Shown here one piece after another: positions 29,454-40,817 of a DNA stretch of 64,000 nt. The position numbers were made by a program, and so were the translations under genes. Under the pieces are notes generated by a model, which saw only the letters and a list, made by a program, of their open reading frames with translations, was not told where the DNA came from and did not search any database. The stretch is from Spiroplasma floricola 23-6 (GTDB lineage Bacteria > Bacillota_I > Bacilli_A > Mycoplasmatales > Mycoplasmataceae), in assembly GCF_002813555.1 (NCBI RefSeq), contig NZ_CP025057.1, forward strand, positions 1,104,001-1,168,000, given 5' to 3'. Within the stretch, counting starts at the first letter, position 1. Each line of letters opens with the position of its first letter.

Positions 29454-30693
29454 TTATATAATTTATTATCCTTTCTTTATTTTTTCATCCTATATTGTTT
29501 AACTCCTCTATTTTATAATTAATTAAATAAGTATACTTTTTATTCACTTTATCATAAGAATAATTAATCTTGTAGATATCATTTTCAAAATTATCATAAG
29601 TATAATCAACTAAAAAATATCTTGAGTTAAGATTAATAAATCTACTATAAATAATTGAATTATTATACAATGGATTTCAAAGTATCCCTTTTGTCCCTAC
29701 TTCACTATCCTCAACTATATTTTTTGTAAATAAATATTTTGTCCTATTTAAACTAACTATTTCATAATTATCTTCTTTTTGTTTAACCTCATCTATTACT
29801 TTTTTAACATTATAATAGCTGCCAAAATTGGAATCACTTTTTAACTTTGGAGTAGAAGTTAAAAACTCTGTTCTATTTAATCCTTTTAAATAAAGTTTCA
29901 AAAAGGAAGTCATTTTATTTCCTAAAATTGATAAATCTAAATAATCTCATAAACTATATTTATTTTCCAAAGTCATAATAGGATCTATTGTATTTGAATA
30001 TCTTGAATAGGTTTTAATTTTTATATCATTTCTTAGCAACTCAAAATAATTTCTTTTATACTTAAAATTAAAATCATAATTTATATAGCTATAGGCTAAA
30101 TTAGCAATTGTAATTGTACATTGATTTTCTTCATACTTGTGTTGAGTTAAATTTCTTCTATCTATTTCAATACTTCCATAATTTGTATGTGGCTTTAATT
30201 CAAATCCTTGTACATCATAACTAGCACTATAAGAAATAAATATTTGTTGTTGATCTTCAATTAAACTTGCAGGAATATCTAATTTTATAAAATCAAAATC
30301 ATTCAATATATATTTGCCATTTCTTTTTGCAGTAATTATATAACTTGGAATTTTAAATAAGTCTTCTTTACCATTTTTAATTGGTTGAATACCATTTTTA
30401 GTTCTTATATAAAATTGAATCATTCCCATCTTAAAATAAATTTGGGCTTCATTTTGATAAGTTTTTTTAAAAAAATTATCAAAATAATCATATCCTTCTG
30501 CATTAGATAAACTTGGTCTTATAAATAATCTATAGTACTCCTTTTTGTTATAAGTAAATTTCTCATTAATAAATATAGTATCAATATTGAAACTATTCAT
30601 TTCAACAGGACTTACTTTTATAAACTCTTTATTTTGATTTTCTTGTGTAAATTTTATTTCATCTTTTAAAGATATATTTAAAATGTTTATCAC
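29431..30693 (-). CDS. Hypothetical protein, Tyr/Asn-rich
   Basis: 420 residues joined across two UGA-Trp codons. Rich in Tyr, Phe, Asn and Ile, probably beta-rich, with no membrane helix and no signal peptide. Features seen: FINEKFTYNKKEYYRLFI, QQIFISYSASYDV, GTKGILWNPLYNN. It has no match to any family I know. It forms a two-gene unit with 29034-29453 between the conjugative element and tRNA-His, so it may be element cargo or a strain-specific chromosomal gene. Confidence 0.6.
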
Positions 30694-30726
30694 CTCAATT
30701 AAACTATCGTCAATTAAAATAAAAAA

Positions 30727-30750
30727 AATCTCTTTTATTTAAAAGAGATT
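30727..30750 (-). terminator. Terminator of tRNA-His
   Basis: Stem AATCTCTTTT/AAAAGAGATT with loop ATTT and T8 following on the minus strand. Confidence 0.85.
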
Positions 30751-30765
30751 TTAGTTTCTTAAATG

Positions 30766-30840
30766 GGGCGTGTAAAGGGAATTGAACCCTCGAGTGCCGG
30801 AACCACAATCCGGAGCGTTAACCACTTCGCCATACACGCC
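30766..30840 (-). tRNA. tRNA-His (GTG)
   Basis: On the minus strand: acceptor GGCGTGT pairs with ACACGCC; anticodon stem CCGG(A) with loop TTGTGGT gives anticodon GTG (His); T-arm GGGTTCAATTCCC. Discriminator C, with no complete encoded CCA. The T-arm and acceptor end face the conjugative element, the orientation usual for element insertion at tRNA 3' ends. Confidence 0.93.
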
Positions 30841-30926
30841 ATGAAAATATTTCACTTACTTATTATACTAAAAAAATATTTTATGTGTTAAAAAAGAATA
30901 AAAAAAATACAATAAATTATTGTATT

Positions 30927-33821
30927 TTAAGAAACAGTAAAAATTTCTGGTTTTTCAAGAATTGATTTAACTTTTGCCAAGAATTGTCCTGCTTCTGCAG
31001 CATCAATAATTCTTTGATCTACTGTTAAACTCATATTCATTATTGCTTTAATAGCTAATTTTTCATTATCAACTACAACTGGCTTTTTAACAACTTTACC
31101 TACACCAACAACTGCAGCGTTTGGATAAAAAATTGTTGGAGTTGCTTGAATTGCTCCAATATTTCCATAGTTGGCAATCGTAATTGTACTTCCATCAACT
31201 TCATAATTATAAAGTTCTCCTGATCTAAGTCTTGAAGTTACTTCTTTAATATCTATTGCCACTTCTTTTATTGATAACTTTTCCACAAACTTAAGTACAG
31301 GAATAATTAATCCTTCTGTTGTTTCTGTTGCAAGACCTATATGATGATATTTTTTAATTAATACTTCATTTGTTTCAGCATCATAACTTGAGTTCAATTT
31401 TGGATATTCTTCAAGAGCAATAGAAATAGCTTTTGCTATAAATGAAATTGTAGTAAATTTAATATTATTTTGAGTTTGTTTCAACATGTGTTTTAATTTT
31501 AAAATAGCACTCATATCTATTTCAGTTGAAATAGTAAGAGGAGGTATAAAATTTTGACTTAAAATCATTGATTTAACTGCTGGATTTCTATTTTTATTTA
31601 CCTTAGTTCTTTCAACAACTTTATTTTCATCATTAGATTCAAATTGTAAATAACCTAGAGAGTTATCTGGTTTATCTTTTTCAAAATTTACATCCTGAAT
31701 ATTTTCTTTCTCTCTCTCTTTTTTATCAAATTCTCATTTTTCTTTTAAGTCTCTTTCAACTCTTTCAATTATTTCTCTTTCTAATCGAGCTCTTTCTTCT
31801 TCTTGACATTTTTTTTCTTTTAAATCTTTTGCAAATGAATTAATTTCATCTTTAATTATTGCTTTTAAATCATTTGCATTAAATTCTCTGTTAGGTTCTC
31901 TTTTTTGATTTTGATTCATATTTTGGATCATATTTTGCATTAACATATATTGCATCATTTGACCAAATGTATCTGTTCCAGCATTAAAATGTGATTGTTG
32001 ATTTAATTTTGAAGTTGCTGCATTTAATTGATTTTGTTCTTTTAAAGTTCTTTGCAAATCTTTAATTTGATCTTTTAAAAATTCCAAAGTTTCATCTGCA
32101 ACTTTTTTATCTGATACTTTCACAAGTTCATCATCTTTCTTCTCAATTTCTGTTTTAATTTCTTTTTGAATAATTTTTGGTGTTTTAACCAATATTTTTT
32201 CTTCTTCAAAATCCTGAGTAGGCTCTATTTGTTCTGTATTTTCTACAATTATATTTTCATGAGTTCTTTTAAAAGGCACTCGAATATTGCTTAAAGTTTC
32301 TTGAGTAGTTTCAATATTTTGTTTTTCTTTATATGCAGTATATAGATTTGTAGCTCTTAGTCAAGCTTCAAACTCTTCTATTCCTTTTGGTGTTTGATTA
32401 TAAGGAATATAGAGCATAGCTCCAGTAATAGGGTCTTGATGAGGTACTTCTCTTAAAAATTCTTTTGGAATACCAATTTCATTAATTTTTTTATTGAAAT
32501 CCATATTATCTTCTTGAATTCCTTTTTCAACCACTTTTCTTCTTTGATTAATAAGATTTCTCTCATCACGATTTTTTATAATATCTCATCTTCTTGAAGT
32601 ATCATAAAGATTTGAAAGTTTTGATTCAGCATAAGTTTTGGTTGGTTTATGAATAATCTCTTCCACTAATTCCTCTGGTTTCTTTTTAGGCATAATAATT
32701 CCACTATGAGGACTTAAATCATTTGCATCAATTGTATTTTCTTCATCACTTTCAATATAAGACCCATATGATATTCCAAAAAGACCATCTTGAGAAGATC
32801 CTTGTTTTATTAATGTTTTCTTTAAATTAACGTCAAAATCTCTTTGTTTCATTTTTTCAACCTCTTGTGTACTGTTGACATTATTAGCAGAGCTTTTAAG
32901 TCTTTGATTATCGAGTATAGCATTACTTTTTGTTGCTACTATATTTTGTTCAAGAACACTTGGATCTCCCCCAGCATTATTTAATTTTTCCATTCTAGCT
33001 TGAATAATATTTCTCATTATTAAAGGTCTACCTTTTTCATCAGTTTTTGACATTGCATCAATTACTTGATTTTCATTTTGAGCCTCTTTAAAATCATTTT
33101 CTTCTAAAAGTTTTTCTTTTCTAGCTTGAACTAATTGTCTAAACTTACTTACTCCTGATGAATTATTTGTCGAAAATAAATTACTACCAGCTTCTTCATT
33201 TATGTCTTCTTTAGTCATTTTAAGTAATTCTTCTCTTGTTAAATCACCTATAACTTTATTTTGAGGAGCATTTTTAATTGAGTCTTTTATATTAGCTCTC
33301 ATTTGAGCAAACTTATCTTTTGGTTGTTGATTTCCTTGACTCATGCTTTGATCTTTTTCCTCCATTTTTTGAACTTTTTGTAAAGTATCCATAATGTCAT
33401 CTCTGCCTGTTGAAAAAGGTGTGACTGCTTGATTATATCTATCATATACAACAGCTCCTGAAAATGAATCAGCTACTGTTTCAACACCTTCTAACTTAGG
33501 TTCATCTTCTTGTGTTGAAATAAAAATTTCTTCTTCATTATTCTTTTTAGAATTTGTTTTTTTAATACTTTTATTTTTAAATTTTTGTATTTCTTTTTCA
33601 CCAACAGCAATATTTGCTAAAATACTTCCATTTTTTACAGAAGTTCCTAAATTAATAGTTTTTGTAATTATACCATTATAGTTGGATTTTATATTAATTT
33701 TAGACCCATCATCTAATTCTATAAGAGCAAAGTCTTGTCCAAAATTAATTTCTTCATCAGAAAATAATCATTCTTTTAAAATTCCTTTAGATGGTAAATT
33801 TCTAACCCTCATATGAACCAT
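30927..33821 (-). CDS. Giant dihydrolipoamide acetyltransferase (E2)-like protein with altered catalytic His
   Basis: 964 residues in one frame. Residues 1-75 resemble a lipoyl/biotinyl domain (ELDDGSKINIKSNYNGII, with Lys at the modified position). Residues about 110-720 are a long charged/Gln-Asn linker and coiled coil, including a QMMQYMLMQNMIQNMNQ stretch. The last 215 residues are an E2 acyltransferase domain (FTTISFIAKAISIAL, ATETTEGLIIPV, TITIANYGNIGA). The catalytic motif reads VDQRIIDAAEAG where active E2s have DHRxxDG: the active His is Gln and the Gly is Ala. Normal E2 is 400-550 residues. No E1 or E3 gene is adjacent; pta-ackA lie upstream. It may be a scaffold comparable to E3BP/protein X. 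Confidence 0.8.
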
Positions 33822-33935
33822 AAAGCATCGCTCCTTTTTAAAATATCCACTATCTATAATTATATAAAAAATAAAGGCAAAATCCTACCTTTATTAGTTA
33901 ACATATTAATATATAAAATATTATTTTTAAAACAG

Positions 33936-35192
33936 CTAATCAACATACTTAGTTTTAAATATAATGACTCCTTTTTTTACAAGTTTCTTGTAACGTTCTG
34001 CTTCTCTAAGATTTTCTTTAACAAAAGGTCTATCCTTATAATTTAAAGAAACAATAAATCTTTTAATCTGCTCTTTATTTGCTTTTTTCAGTATTTTCTG
34101 TTGTTTTATAGCAGCTTTTTTTACTTTTTCTTCTAAAAATCTAGCTTTAAAGTATTCTTTTCTCTTTTTTATTCTTTCTTTTTTTGGTAGTGATTTAATA
34201 CTTTTTAAAAATACTTTATAAGCTGTTTTTTTATGAAGTAGAGTCATTTTATATTCATTTTTTGCAGTACTTTTTTTCAATTTAGCTTTTTGTTTACGAT
34301 AGGCATGTTCTTCACTTGTAATAAGATTTCCCTCAATATCATGTCATCTATAGAATTTTTTATTATTTCAACTTAAATATACAAATTGTAAACCAACAAC
34401 TAGAAAAGTTATAGCAAAGCAAGATATTACAAAAACAAGAAGTATAAATCATTGTGGTAATAAATTTTCACTAAAAACTGTTCCATTTGCTTCTAATTTA
34501 AATTGATGAATATTTAAAAATCAATATGGATATCACATTTGTTGACTAAAGTGTCTAGTTTGGTCAATAACTCCATTATCTGAGTTTCAGATATTTGTCC
34601 AAAACCAACTATCTGCAGGAAGAGAATAAATTTTTTTAAAAAGTTCCGGCGAATAGTAATTAAATCGAATTTCACCTCTTATCATTGCAAAAGCTAAATA
34701 TCCTGCAGGATAAGTACATGTCAAAGGAAGTGCAAATTTTGAATATCTTCTAGCAGAAAAATATTGATCTCCACAAGATAATAAAAAGTAACCTATCATA
34801 ATACTTGGTATACACAAATGTAAAACCATTGTAGAAATTCAATTTGATGGATAATATGCATCCATTTCATCACTTGATGCTAAAAGACCAAATCAGAAAA
34901 CTAACATTGTTACTGTAATATAAACTGTCATAGCTAATTCAATACCAAAAACCGGTTTTGAATTATATATTCTTTTCATAAACAAGGCAGCTACTAAATA
35001 TAGAACTACTGCATAGTTAGATTGTGTTGTAAAAAAAGAATAATATATATTTAATCTTTCAATTGCTGGTAAACCTTCAAGATTTTTTTTAGGTGAATAT
35101 ATTTGAAGTACAAAGTCTAATATTAAAAAGGAAATTAATAATATTAAAACCATGACCTTTAAAGAAAATTCAAAATCTTTATTAAGTTTCAT
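33936..35192 (-). CDS. DUF1600/Pr6Pr-like polytopic membrane protein
   Basis: 418 residues spanning several UGA-Trp. About six or seven hydrophobic helices in the first 260 residues, with YYSFFTTQSNYAVVLYL near residue 50, a pattern I associate with the mollicute DUF1600 (Pr6Pr/FAR-17a-like) membrane family. The C-terminal 150 residues are very basic and helical (KKSTAKNEYK..., KKERIKKRKEYF), probably cytoplasmic. A -10-like TATAAT is visible upstream (minus strand, about 35226), while the SD is weak (GAGAG). Role unknown. Confidence 0.68.
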
Positions 35193-35277
35193 TTACTCTC
35201 ACCCGACTTCTCAATATAAAAATTATATCTAATTAAAAACAAAAAACCAAACCTGAAATTTGATTTTTAGAAATATT

Positions 35278-36468
35278 TTATAAAAATTTTAATGTTTCTT
35301 TGCAAATCATTAATTCTTCATTTGTTCTTACTTTAAAAACAGGTATTTTTGAATCTGTTGAAGATATTTTTAAATAATCTCCATATTTTTGATCATTTAA
35401 TTTAGAATCTATTGATAATTCTAATAAACCACACTTTTGAGCAACTCTTTCTCTTATATTTGAAGCATTTTCTCCAATACCTGCTGTAAATATAATTCCA
35501 TCAATTTTGCTATTAATTTGATTTACAAATTTGACTACAAAATCAGCAACAGTCTGTGTGTAAATTTCTAAAGCAAGTTTAGCTTGTTCATTATTTTTTG
35601 AGGCTGCATCAACTACATCTCTCATATCACTGCTTATTTCACTTATACCATACAAACCTGATTCCTTATTTAACATATCTGTAATTTCAAATACATTTTT
35701 TCCTGTTTCTTTAGAAACATATTGAAGAATTGATGGATCAATATCTCCACTTCTTGTTCCCATCATTAAACCTGCTAAAGGAGTTAATCCCATTGTTGTA
35801 TTATATGATTTTCCATTTTTAATAGCACAAATACTTGCTCCATTACCTAAATGACAAACAATTAAATTTAAATCTTCTTTATTTTTGTTAAATATTTCTT
35901 GAGCTTTATATGTAATATAATCATAGCTAATCCCATGAAAACCATATTTTCTAACTTTTAAATCTTTGTATCATTTGTAAGGTACTGAGTACATATAACT
36001 AATTTCTGGCATTGTTTGATGATATGAAGTATCAAAACATCCAACAAGTTTAGCTTTTGGCAAACTTTCTTGAAATGCATTAATTGAAGTTAAAGCACCT
36101 GGATTGTGTAATGGAGCTAATCTAATATTTTCCTCTATTATTTTCTTAATTTCTTGTGTTAATTCTACTGTATTGACAATTTTGTCACCACCATGTACTA
36201 CTCTAAAACCAATACCTTTAATATCTTCTGGTTTTTCAATAATTTTTAACTCAGTAAACTTACTTAAAATTAACTGAACTGCTTGTAAATGGTCTATCAT
36301 TTGCTCTTCAAAAACATGTTTTTTTTCATTAACTTCAATGATTAATTTACCATCAACACCTATTCTTTCTGCTAATCCTTCTACTAATGATTTAGGATTT
36401 TCAGGATTTTTAATATCAAATAATTTAAACTTAATTGAGCTACTCCCCGCATTTACTACTAATATCAT
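35278..36468 (-). CDS. ackA: Acetate kinase
   Basis: 396 residues, the family length. It starts MILVVNAGSSSIKFKLFDI (the phosphate-binding N-terminus), then GFRVVHGGDK, LAPLHNPGAL, FDTSYHQTMPEISYMY and IIFTAGIGENASNIRE near 320, the signature of the ASKHA-fold acetate kinases. It makes ATP from acetyl phosphate and ADP, the last step of pyruvate-to-acetate fermentation, a main ATP source in mollicutes. Start overlaps the pta stop (TAATG). Confidence 0.97.
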
Positions 36469-37451
36469 TATTTATTTCCTCCATTAAACATTGATGTAAA
36501 AATTGTAATTATAGATGTTTGTTTTATATCTTCTAATGTAGCTCCTCTTGATAAGTCATTTACAGGTTTATTTAAACCTAAAATAAAAGGACCTGCAGCT
36601 TGATAATTACCAAGTCTTTGAGCTATTTTATAACCTATATTTCCTGAATTTAAATCTGGAAATACATAAACATTTGCATGTTCTTTAGTAATTTTTGATT
36701 CTGGATATTTTTTATCTCTAACGCTTTTGTCAAATGCTGAATCAAATTGCATTTCTCCATCAAACAATATACCTTTAGTATTTTTAGTTTTCAGTATTTC
36801 AACTGCCTCTTTAACTTTTTCAACACTAGGTCCCATTCCTGATCCTTTAGTTGAATAATTTAACATTGCAACTTGAACATCATCTTCATTTAGTTGCTTT
36901 GCAAAATTTGCTGCCATTGAAGCTATATCTGCTAATTGTTGAGAAGTTGGATCAACATTTAAAGCACAATCTGTAAATAAATATATGTTTTCATCTTTTG
37001 ACATTAGAAATACTGAAGAGGCAATTGAATACTCTGGAGATGTTTTAATAACTTGTAAAGCAGGTCTTAAAGTATCAGCTGTTGTATATTCTAAGCCACA
37101 AATCATTGCATCTGCTAAATTTAATTTCATCATCAATACACCAAAATAGGTTTTTTGTTTTAATAGCTCAACAGCAGTTGGTTTATCAAGTTTACCCTTT
37201 CTTACCTCCAAAAATACTTCAATCATTTCTTCTTTGTTATACTCTTCAAGAACAACTACTTCAATTTTTTCATTTAAATTGCTAGGTACTTCTTTTCTTG
37301 AATTAAATAATAATATTGGTTTTGCTAAATTTTGCTCCACTAAAAATTGAGCATTTTCTTGAATTTTTAGTTGATTTCCCTCTGGAAATACTATTTTTTG
37401 TTTCTTTTCAACTAATTTTATTTTATTTTCGATTTCTTTTATTGTTCACAT
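36468..37451 (-). CDS. pta: Phosphate acetyltransferase
   Basis: 327 residues. Starting MW (UGA) TIKEIENK, with KIVFPEGNQ at the N-terminus; LADAMICGLEYTTADTLRPALQVI near 115-138, GSGMGPSVEKV, KITKEHANVYVFPDLNSGNIGYKI and NDLSRGATLEDI near the C-terminus are classic Pta features. It converts acetyl-CoA and phosphate to acetyl phosphate, feeding AckA directly downstream (1-nt overlap). The ATG at 37451 adds 37 residues to the first non-UGA frame and is needed for the normal N-terminus. Confidence 0.97.
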
Positions 37452-37454
37452 ATT

Positions 37455-37883
37455 TTAACTCTCACTTTTGTATTTTTCTATTTCTTTTAATAAAGAAGAT
37501 GAAACTTTTCTATTTTCATTGTCTGATAAAAATAAAACTGTTTCTAATTCACTATATATACTTTTATTACCATCATGTAATTCAATTTCATAATCCAATG
37601 TTTGAGAATCTCTTATACCTCTAACTATATAATTTATTTTTCTCTCTTTTGCAAAGTTTGCAGTAAGTTGGTTTTGATTTATTTCAATTTTTACATTATC
37701 TAAATATCTTATTTTTGATTTTATTTTCTCTATTCTTTGAACTAAATCTGGATTTTTATCTTTTGAAATATTTTTTGTAACTACTAAAATTACTTCATCA
37801 AACAGTTTTGCTGCTTTTAATAAAATATTTAAATGTCCATCATGAAAGGGATCAAAACTCCCAGGATATATAGCTTTTTTCAT
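37455..37883 (-). CDS. coaD: Phosphopantetheine adenylyltransferase
   Basis: 142 residues. AIYPGSFDPFHDGHLNIL (T/HxGH nucleotidyltransferase motif, 4-21), IVRGIRDSQTLDYEIEL (about 85-101) and VSSSLLKEI at the C-terminus, the order of bacterial CoaD. It transfers AMP from ATP to 4'-phosphopantetheine, the penultimate CoA step. First gene of the coaD-pta-ackA run, 3 nt before pta; divergent from coaX, so two CoA genes share one promoter region. Confidence 0.95.
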   Translation of the reverse strand: MKKAIYPGSFDPFHDGHLNILLKAAKLFDEVILVVTKNISKDKNPDLVQRIEKIKSKIRYLDNVKIEINQNQLTANFAKERKINYIVRGIRDSQTLDYEIELHDGNKSIYSELETVLFLSDNENRKVSSSLLKEIEKYKSES

Positions 37884-37991
37884 ATTTATTCCTTTTTTAA
37901 TATCATTATAATTTTATAACCTTTTTAATGAAATTTTTTTCCTTTATTATATTTTATGTAATAAAATATTCTAAAAGAAAGAAGAAAAAAA

Positions 37992-38729
37992 ATGAAAATA
38001 CTTTTAATAGATATTGGAAATACCACAGCTGATTTTCGTCTTTGAGACAGTCAACAAAGTAAATTAACAAAAATCATAAGACCTTTAACAAAAGATACGC
38101 AATGAAGAAGAAGTAAAGCCTTAGTAAATTATTTTAAAAATAGTAATATAAGTTTTGATAAAATAGTTTATGTTTCTGTAGTTCCTGAATGAAATGATAT
38201 TTTAAGAGCTTTTGCAAGCAATATTGGAATAGACATATTGAATTTAAGAAGTGACTTGAAAATAAATAAAACTGATTTTGAAGTTGATGATATAAACAAA
38301 CTTGGTGCTGATTTTATTAGTAATTTTTATGGAGCTTTAAAATCTCACAATATTAAAAATGGAGCGATCGTTTCTATGGGCACAGCTTCTACAATTGCAA
38401 TCGTAGAAAATAAAAAATTTAAGGGAGCAATAATTTGTCCAGGGTTAAAAAACTCTCTAAACTGTTTAATTTCAAGTGCAGTTCTTTTAAAAGATAATGC
38501 TTATAGTAAATCAAATAAAAAGTATGGAACAAATACAGTTGATGCCATAAATACAGGAGCTTTTAACGCTCACTATACAATGTTAAGTTCCACTGTTAAA
38601 AATTTAGGTTATGAATTTGCTATATTCACTGGTGGTAACTCTAGCGATTTTAAAGACGAAATTATCAAAGATAATTTTATTTTGGATGAGGAGCTAATTT
38701 TTAAAGGTTTAATAGAACTTAATAAATAA
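37992..38729 (+). CDS. coaX: Type III pantothenate kinase-like protein
   Basis: 245 residues. The N-terminus ILLIDIGNTTADFRLWD is the phosphate-1 motif of CoaX; then NKLGADFISNFYGAL, IVSMGTASTIAIV, GAIICPGLKNS and AIFTGGNSSDF. The fold order fits type III PanK (first CoA step, pantothenate phosphorylation). Two key positions differ: the usual GxDR is GADF, and the usual DxGTAxT aspartate is Ser (VSMGTAST). It may be a divergent mollicute form. Plus-strand gene with SD AGAAAGAAG; UGA-Trp at four positions. Confidence 0.8.
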
Positions 38730-38761
38730 AAATAGCATTTAACTTTAGTTAAATGCTATTT
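38730..38761. terminator. Bidirectional terminator between coaX and lysophospholipase gene
   Basis: Perfect 15-bp inverted repeat beginning AAATAGCATTTAACT around a 2-nt centre; serves convergent genes and overlaps the last codons of the minus-strand gene. Confidence 0.88.
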
Positions 38762-39666
38762 AAAAAACTCAATGTATCTACAAAAATTTCTTTTTTATTA
38801 ATATCAAAAAGAATCTCATGTCTTAAATTTTCATATAATTTTAATTTAGTATTCAGTTTAGCTTTTTTAAATTTTTTATATGTTTTTTTAACACTCTTAC
38901 TATAATTTCCCACAGGATCATTTGAACCAGATACTAAAATTATTGGTAAGTCTTTTCTTATTTTTTTAATATTTTTATTATTTTGAATGTATATTAAGCC
39001 TTCAAATAAATCTTTAAACGCTGAAGTTGTGAAGATTTGACCACATAGTGGATCTTCAATAAATTTCTTAACATTATTTTCATCTATTGATAATCATTCC
39101 ATTCCTGTTGAAGATTTCTCATTGAATTTTTTATTAAATTTTTTATAACTTAAATTTCAAATGAATTTATCTATATTTTTTGACCCATATTTTTTTTGTC
39201 TACTAATAGCAATTTTTCTACCGAATTTTAAAGCTAAATTACTTTGTCAAGCAGTTCCACTAAGTATTAATCCTTGAATAGTTTCAGAAAAATCAATGGC
39301 ATAACTTCTTGCTAAAAAACTTCCCATAGAATGTCCTAACATTACTATATTTTGATTTTTATAATTTTGTTTTATATAATCATTAACTTTTTTTAAATCT
39401 TTTACTAAAATATCTCAACCATCTTTATCTGCAAAATATCCCAATTCATTATTATTTAAATCTGCTGTTTTACCATGACCTCTATGATCATTTGAAATAA
39501 CAACTCAACCATTAGCATTTAAGAATTTTGCAAATTCATCATATCTTTTTGAATGCTCACAACTACCATGAACAAGTTGTAAAATTCCCTTTACAGTTTT
39601 AACATCTTCTCAAATATAAGTATATAAATTTTTACCCTCATGTCCTTTAATTAATAGTTCTTTCAT
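38749..39666 (-). CDS. Lysophospholipase-like alpha/beta hydrolase
   Basis: 305 residues. LVHGSCEHSKRYDEF (oxyanion region), DHRGHGKT, the nucleophile elbow MLGHSMGSF (Ser near 114), acid LVSGSNDPVG and His in ENLRHEIL near 284 form a complete Ser-Asp-His set. The pattern is that of PldB/monoacylglycerol-lipase type hydrolases, which act on lysolipids or monoacylglycerols; in mollicutes they probably recycle host lipids. No signal peptide, so cytoplasmic. SD AGAGGAGTG. The substrate is not decided by sequence. Confidence 0.88.
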
Positions 39667-39707
39667 AAAAAACACTCCTCTAATATTTATTTTATTCCTA
39701 AAATAAA

Positions 39708-39734
39708 AAAACCCCTAATTATTTAAGGGAGTTT
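39708..39734 (-). terminator. Terminator of ldh
   Basis: AACCCCTAA/TTAAGGGAGTT-type stem with T-rich tail on the minus strand, just past the stop at 39737. Confidence 0.7.
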
Positions 39735-39736
39735 TA

Positions 39737-40690
39737 TTATTTTATTGCTGCTTTTGCTGTATCTAATGCTTCTCTTAATCGATCACAAGAATTTGTTAAC
39801 AATTTTTGTTCTTCTTCAGCAATATCTCATTTTACAATTTCTTCAATTCCGTTTTTTCCAAGAATACATGGCACACTTGTATAAATATCCTTGTTTCCAT
39901 ATTCACCATCTAAATAAGCTCCAACCATCATCATTTTTAGTTCATCATTTAATATTGTTTTAGCAATTTTTGCTAAACAAGCACCGATACCATAGTTAGT
40001 AACTCTTTTTTTCTCAATAATTTTATAAGCTAAATTTGTTGCCTCATCTTTAACTTCTTCTAAATCTTCTTTAGTAATTGAACCTTCTTTTATATATTCT
40101 TCAATACTTTTTCCAAATATATATCCTCTACTTCAAGCTGCAACTGAAGAATCTCCATGCTCTCCTAATAAGAAAGCTTGAACAGCTTTTGGCATTACTC
40201 CTAATTTAACTGCCAACAGTCTTCTCAATCTTGCTGAATCTAAAGTTGTTCCTGATGAAATAACTCTTTTTTTATCAAATCCTGTAACTGATTGATAAAC
40301 GTAAGTTAAAACATCAACTGGATTTGATGCAATTAATGTAATTCCTTTAAATCCTGATTTTTTAATTTGTGTTGCAATTTCTTTCATAATTTTTGCATTA
40401 TCTGCAACCATTTCTAATCTAGTTTCACCAGGTTTTTGAGGTCTTCCTGCAGTAATAACTATTAATGCTGCATCTTTACAGTCTGAATAATCTCCTGCTT
40501 TAATTGAATTAAATGAATCTGGCAATACTGCTTGTGTATCAGCAATATCCATTTCATTTCCTTCTGCTGCATCTTTGAAAACATCTATTAATACATAATC
40601 ATTTGCAATTCCTTGGTTAACAGCAGAATAAACAAAACTTGTTCCTACAGCTCCACAACCAACTAATACTACTTTTTTGTTATTTATCAT
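39737..40690 (-). CDS. ldh: L-lactate dehydrogenase
   Basis: 317 residues. NAD-binding VVLVGCGAVGTSF (7-19), AGRPQKPGETR with Gln at the specificity position (LDH rather than malate dehydrogenase), IASNPVDVLTY, and the catalytic LLGEHGDSS with His near 179. It reduces pyruvate to lactate and regenerates NAD+ in the cytoplasm. Start at 40690 is preferred over GTG at 40699 because GGAGTG lies at the right spacing. Single gene with its own terminator. Confidence 0.97.
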
Positions 40691-40774
40691 ATTTATCACT
40701 CCTACACTATTATATTAATACAAGCACAACTTATTTACACAAAAAAATACAAAAATGAAAAAAAATTGCAAAAA

Positions 40775-40793
40775 AATACCCTTTTGGGGTATT
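40775..40793 (-). terminator. Terminator of rplM-rpsI
   Basis: AATACCC/GGGTATT stem with 5-nt loop and T7 on the minus strand, 25 nt beyond the rpsI stop. Confidence 0.88.
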
Positions 40794-40817
40794 CATATGT
40801 ACATATGATATTGTAAA

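Noticed and set aside
37082-37624. Plus-strand open frames across pta and coaD
   Set aside because: They lie antisense to clearly conserved genes, with Leu/Phe-rich composition typical of reverse-strand shadows in AT-rich DNA.
40794-40807. CATATGTACATATG palindrome near the rpsI terminator as an operator
   Set aside because: A single copy in very AT-rich intergenic DNA directly past a terminator; no gene depends on it.
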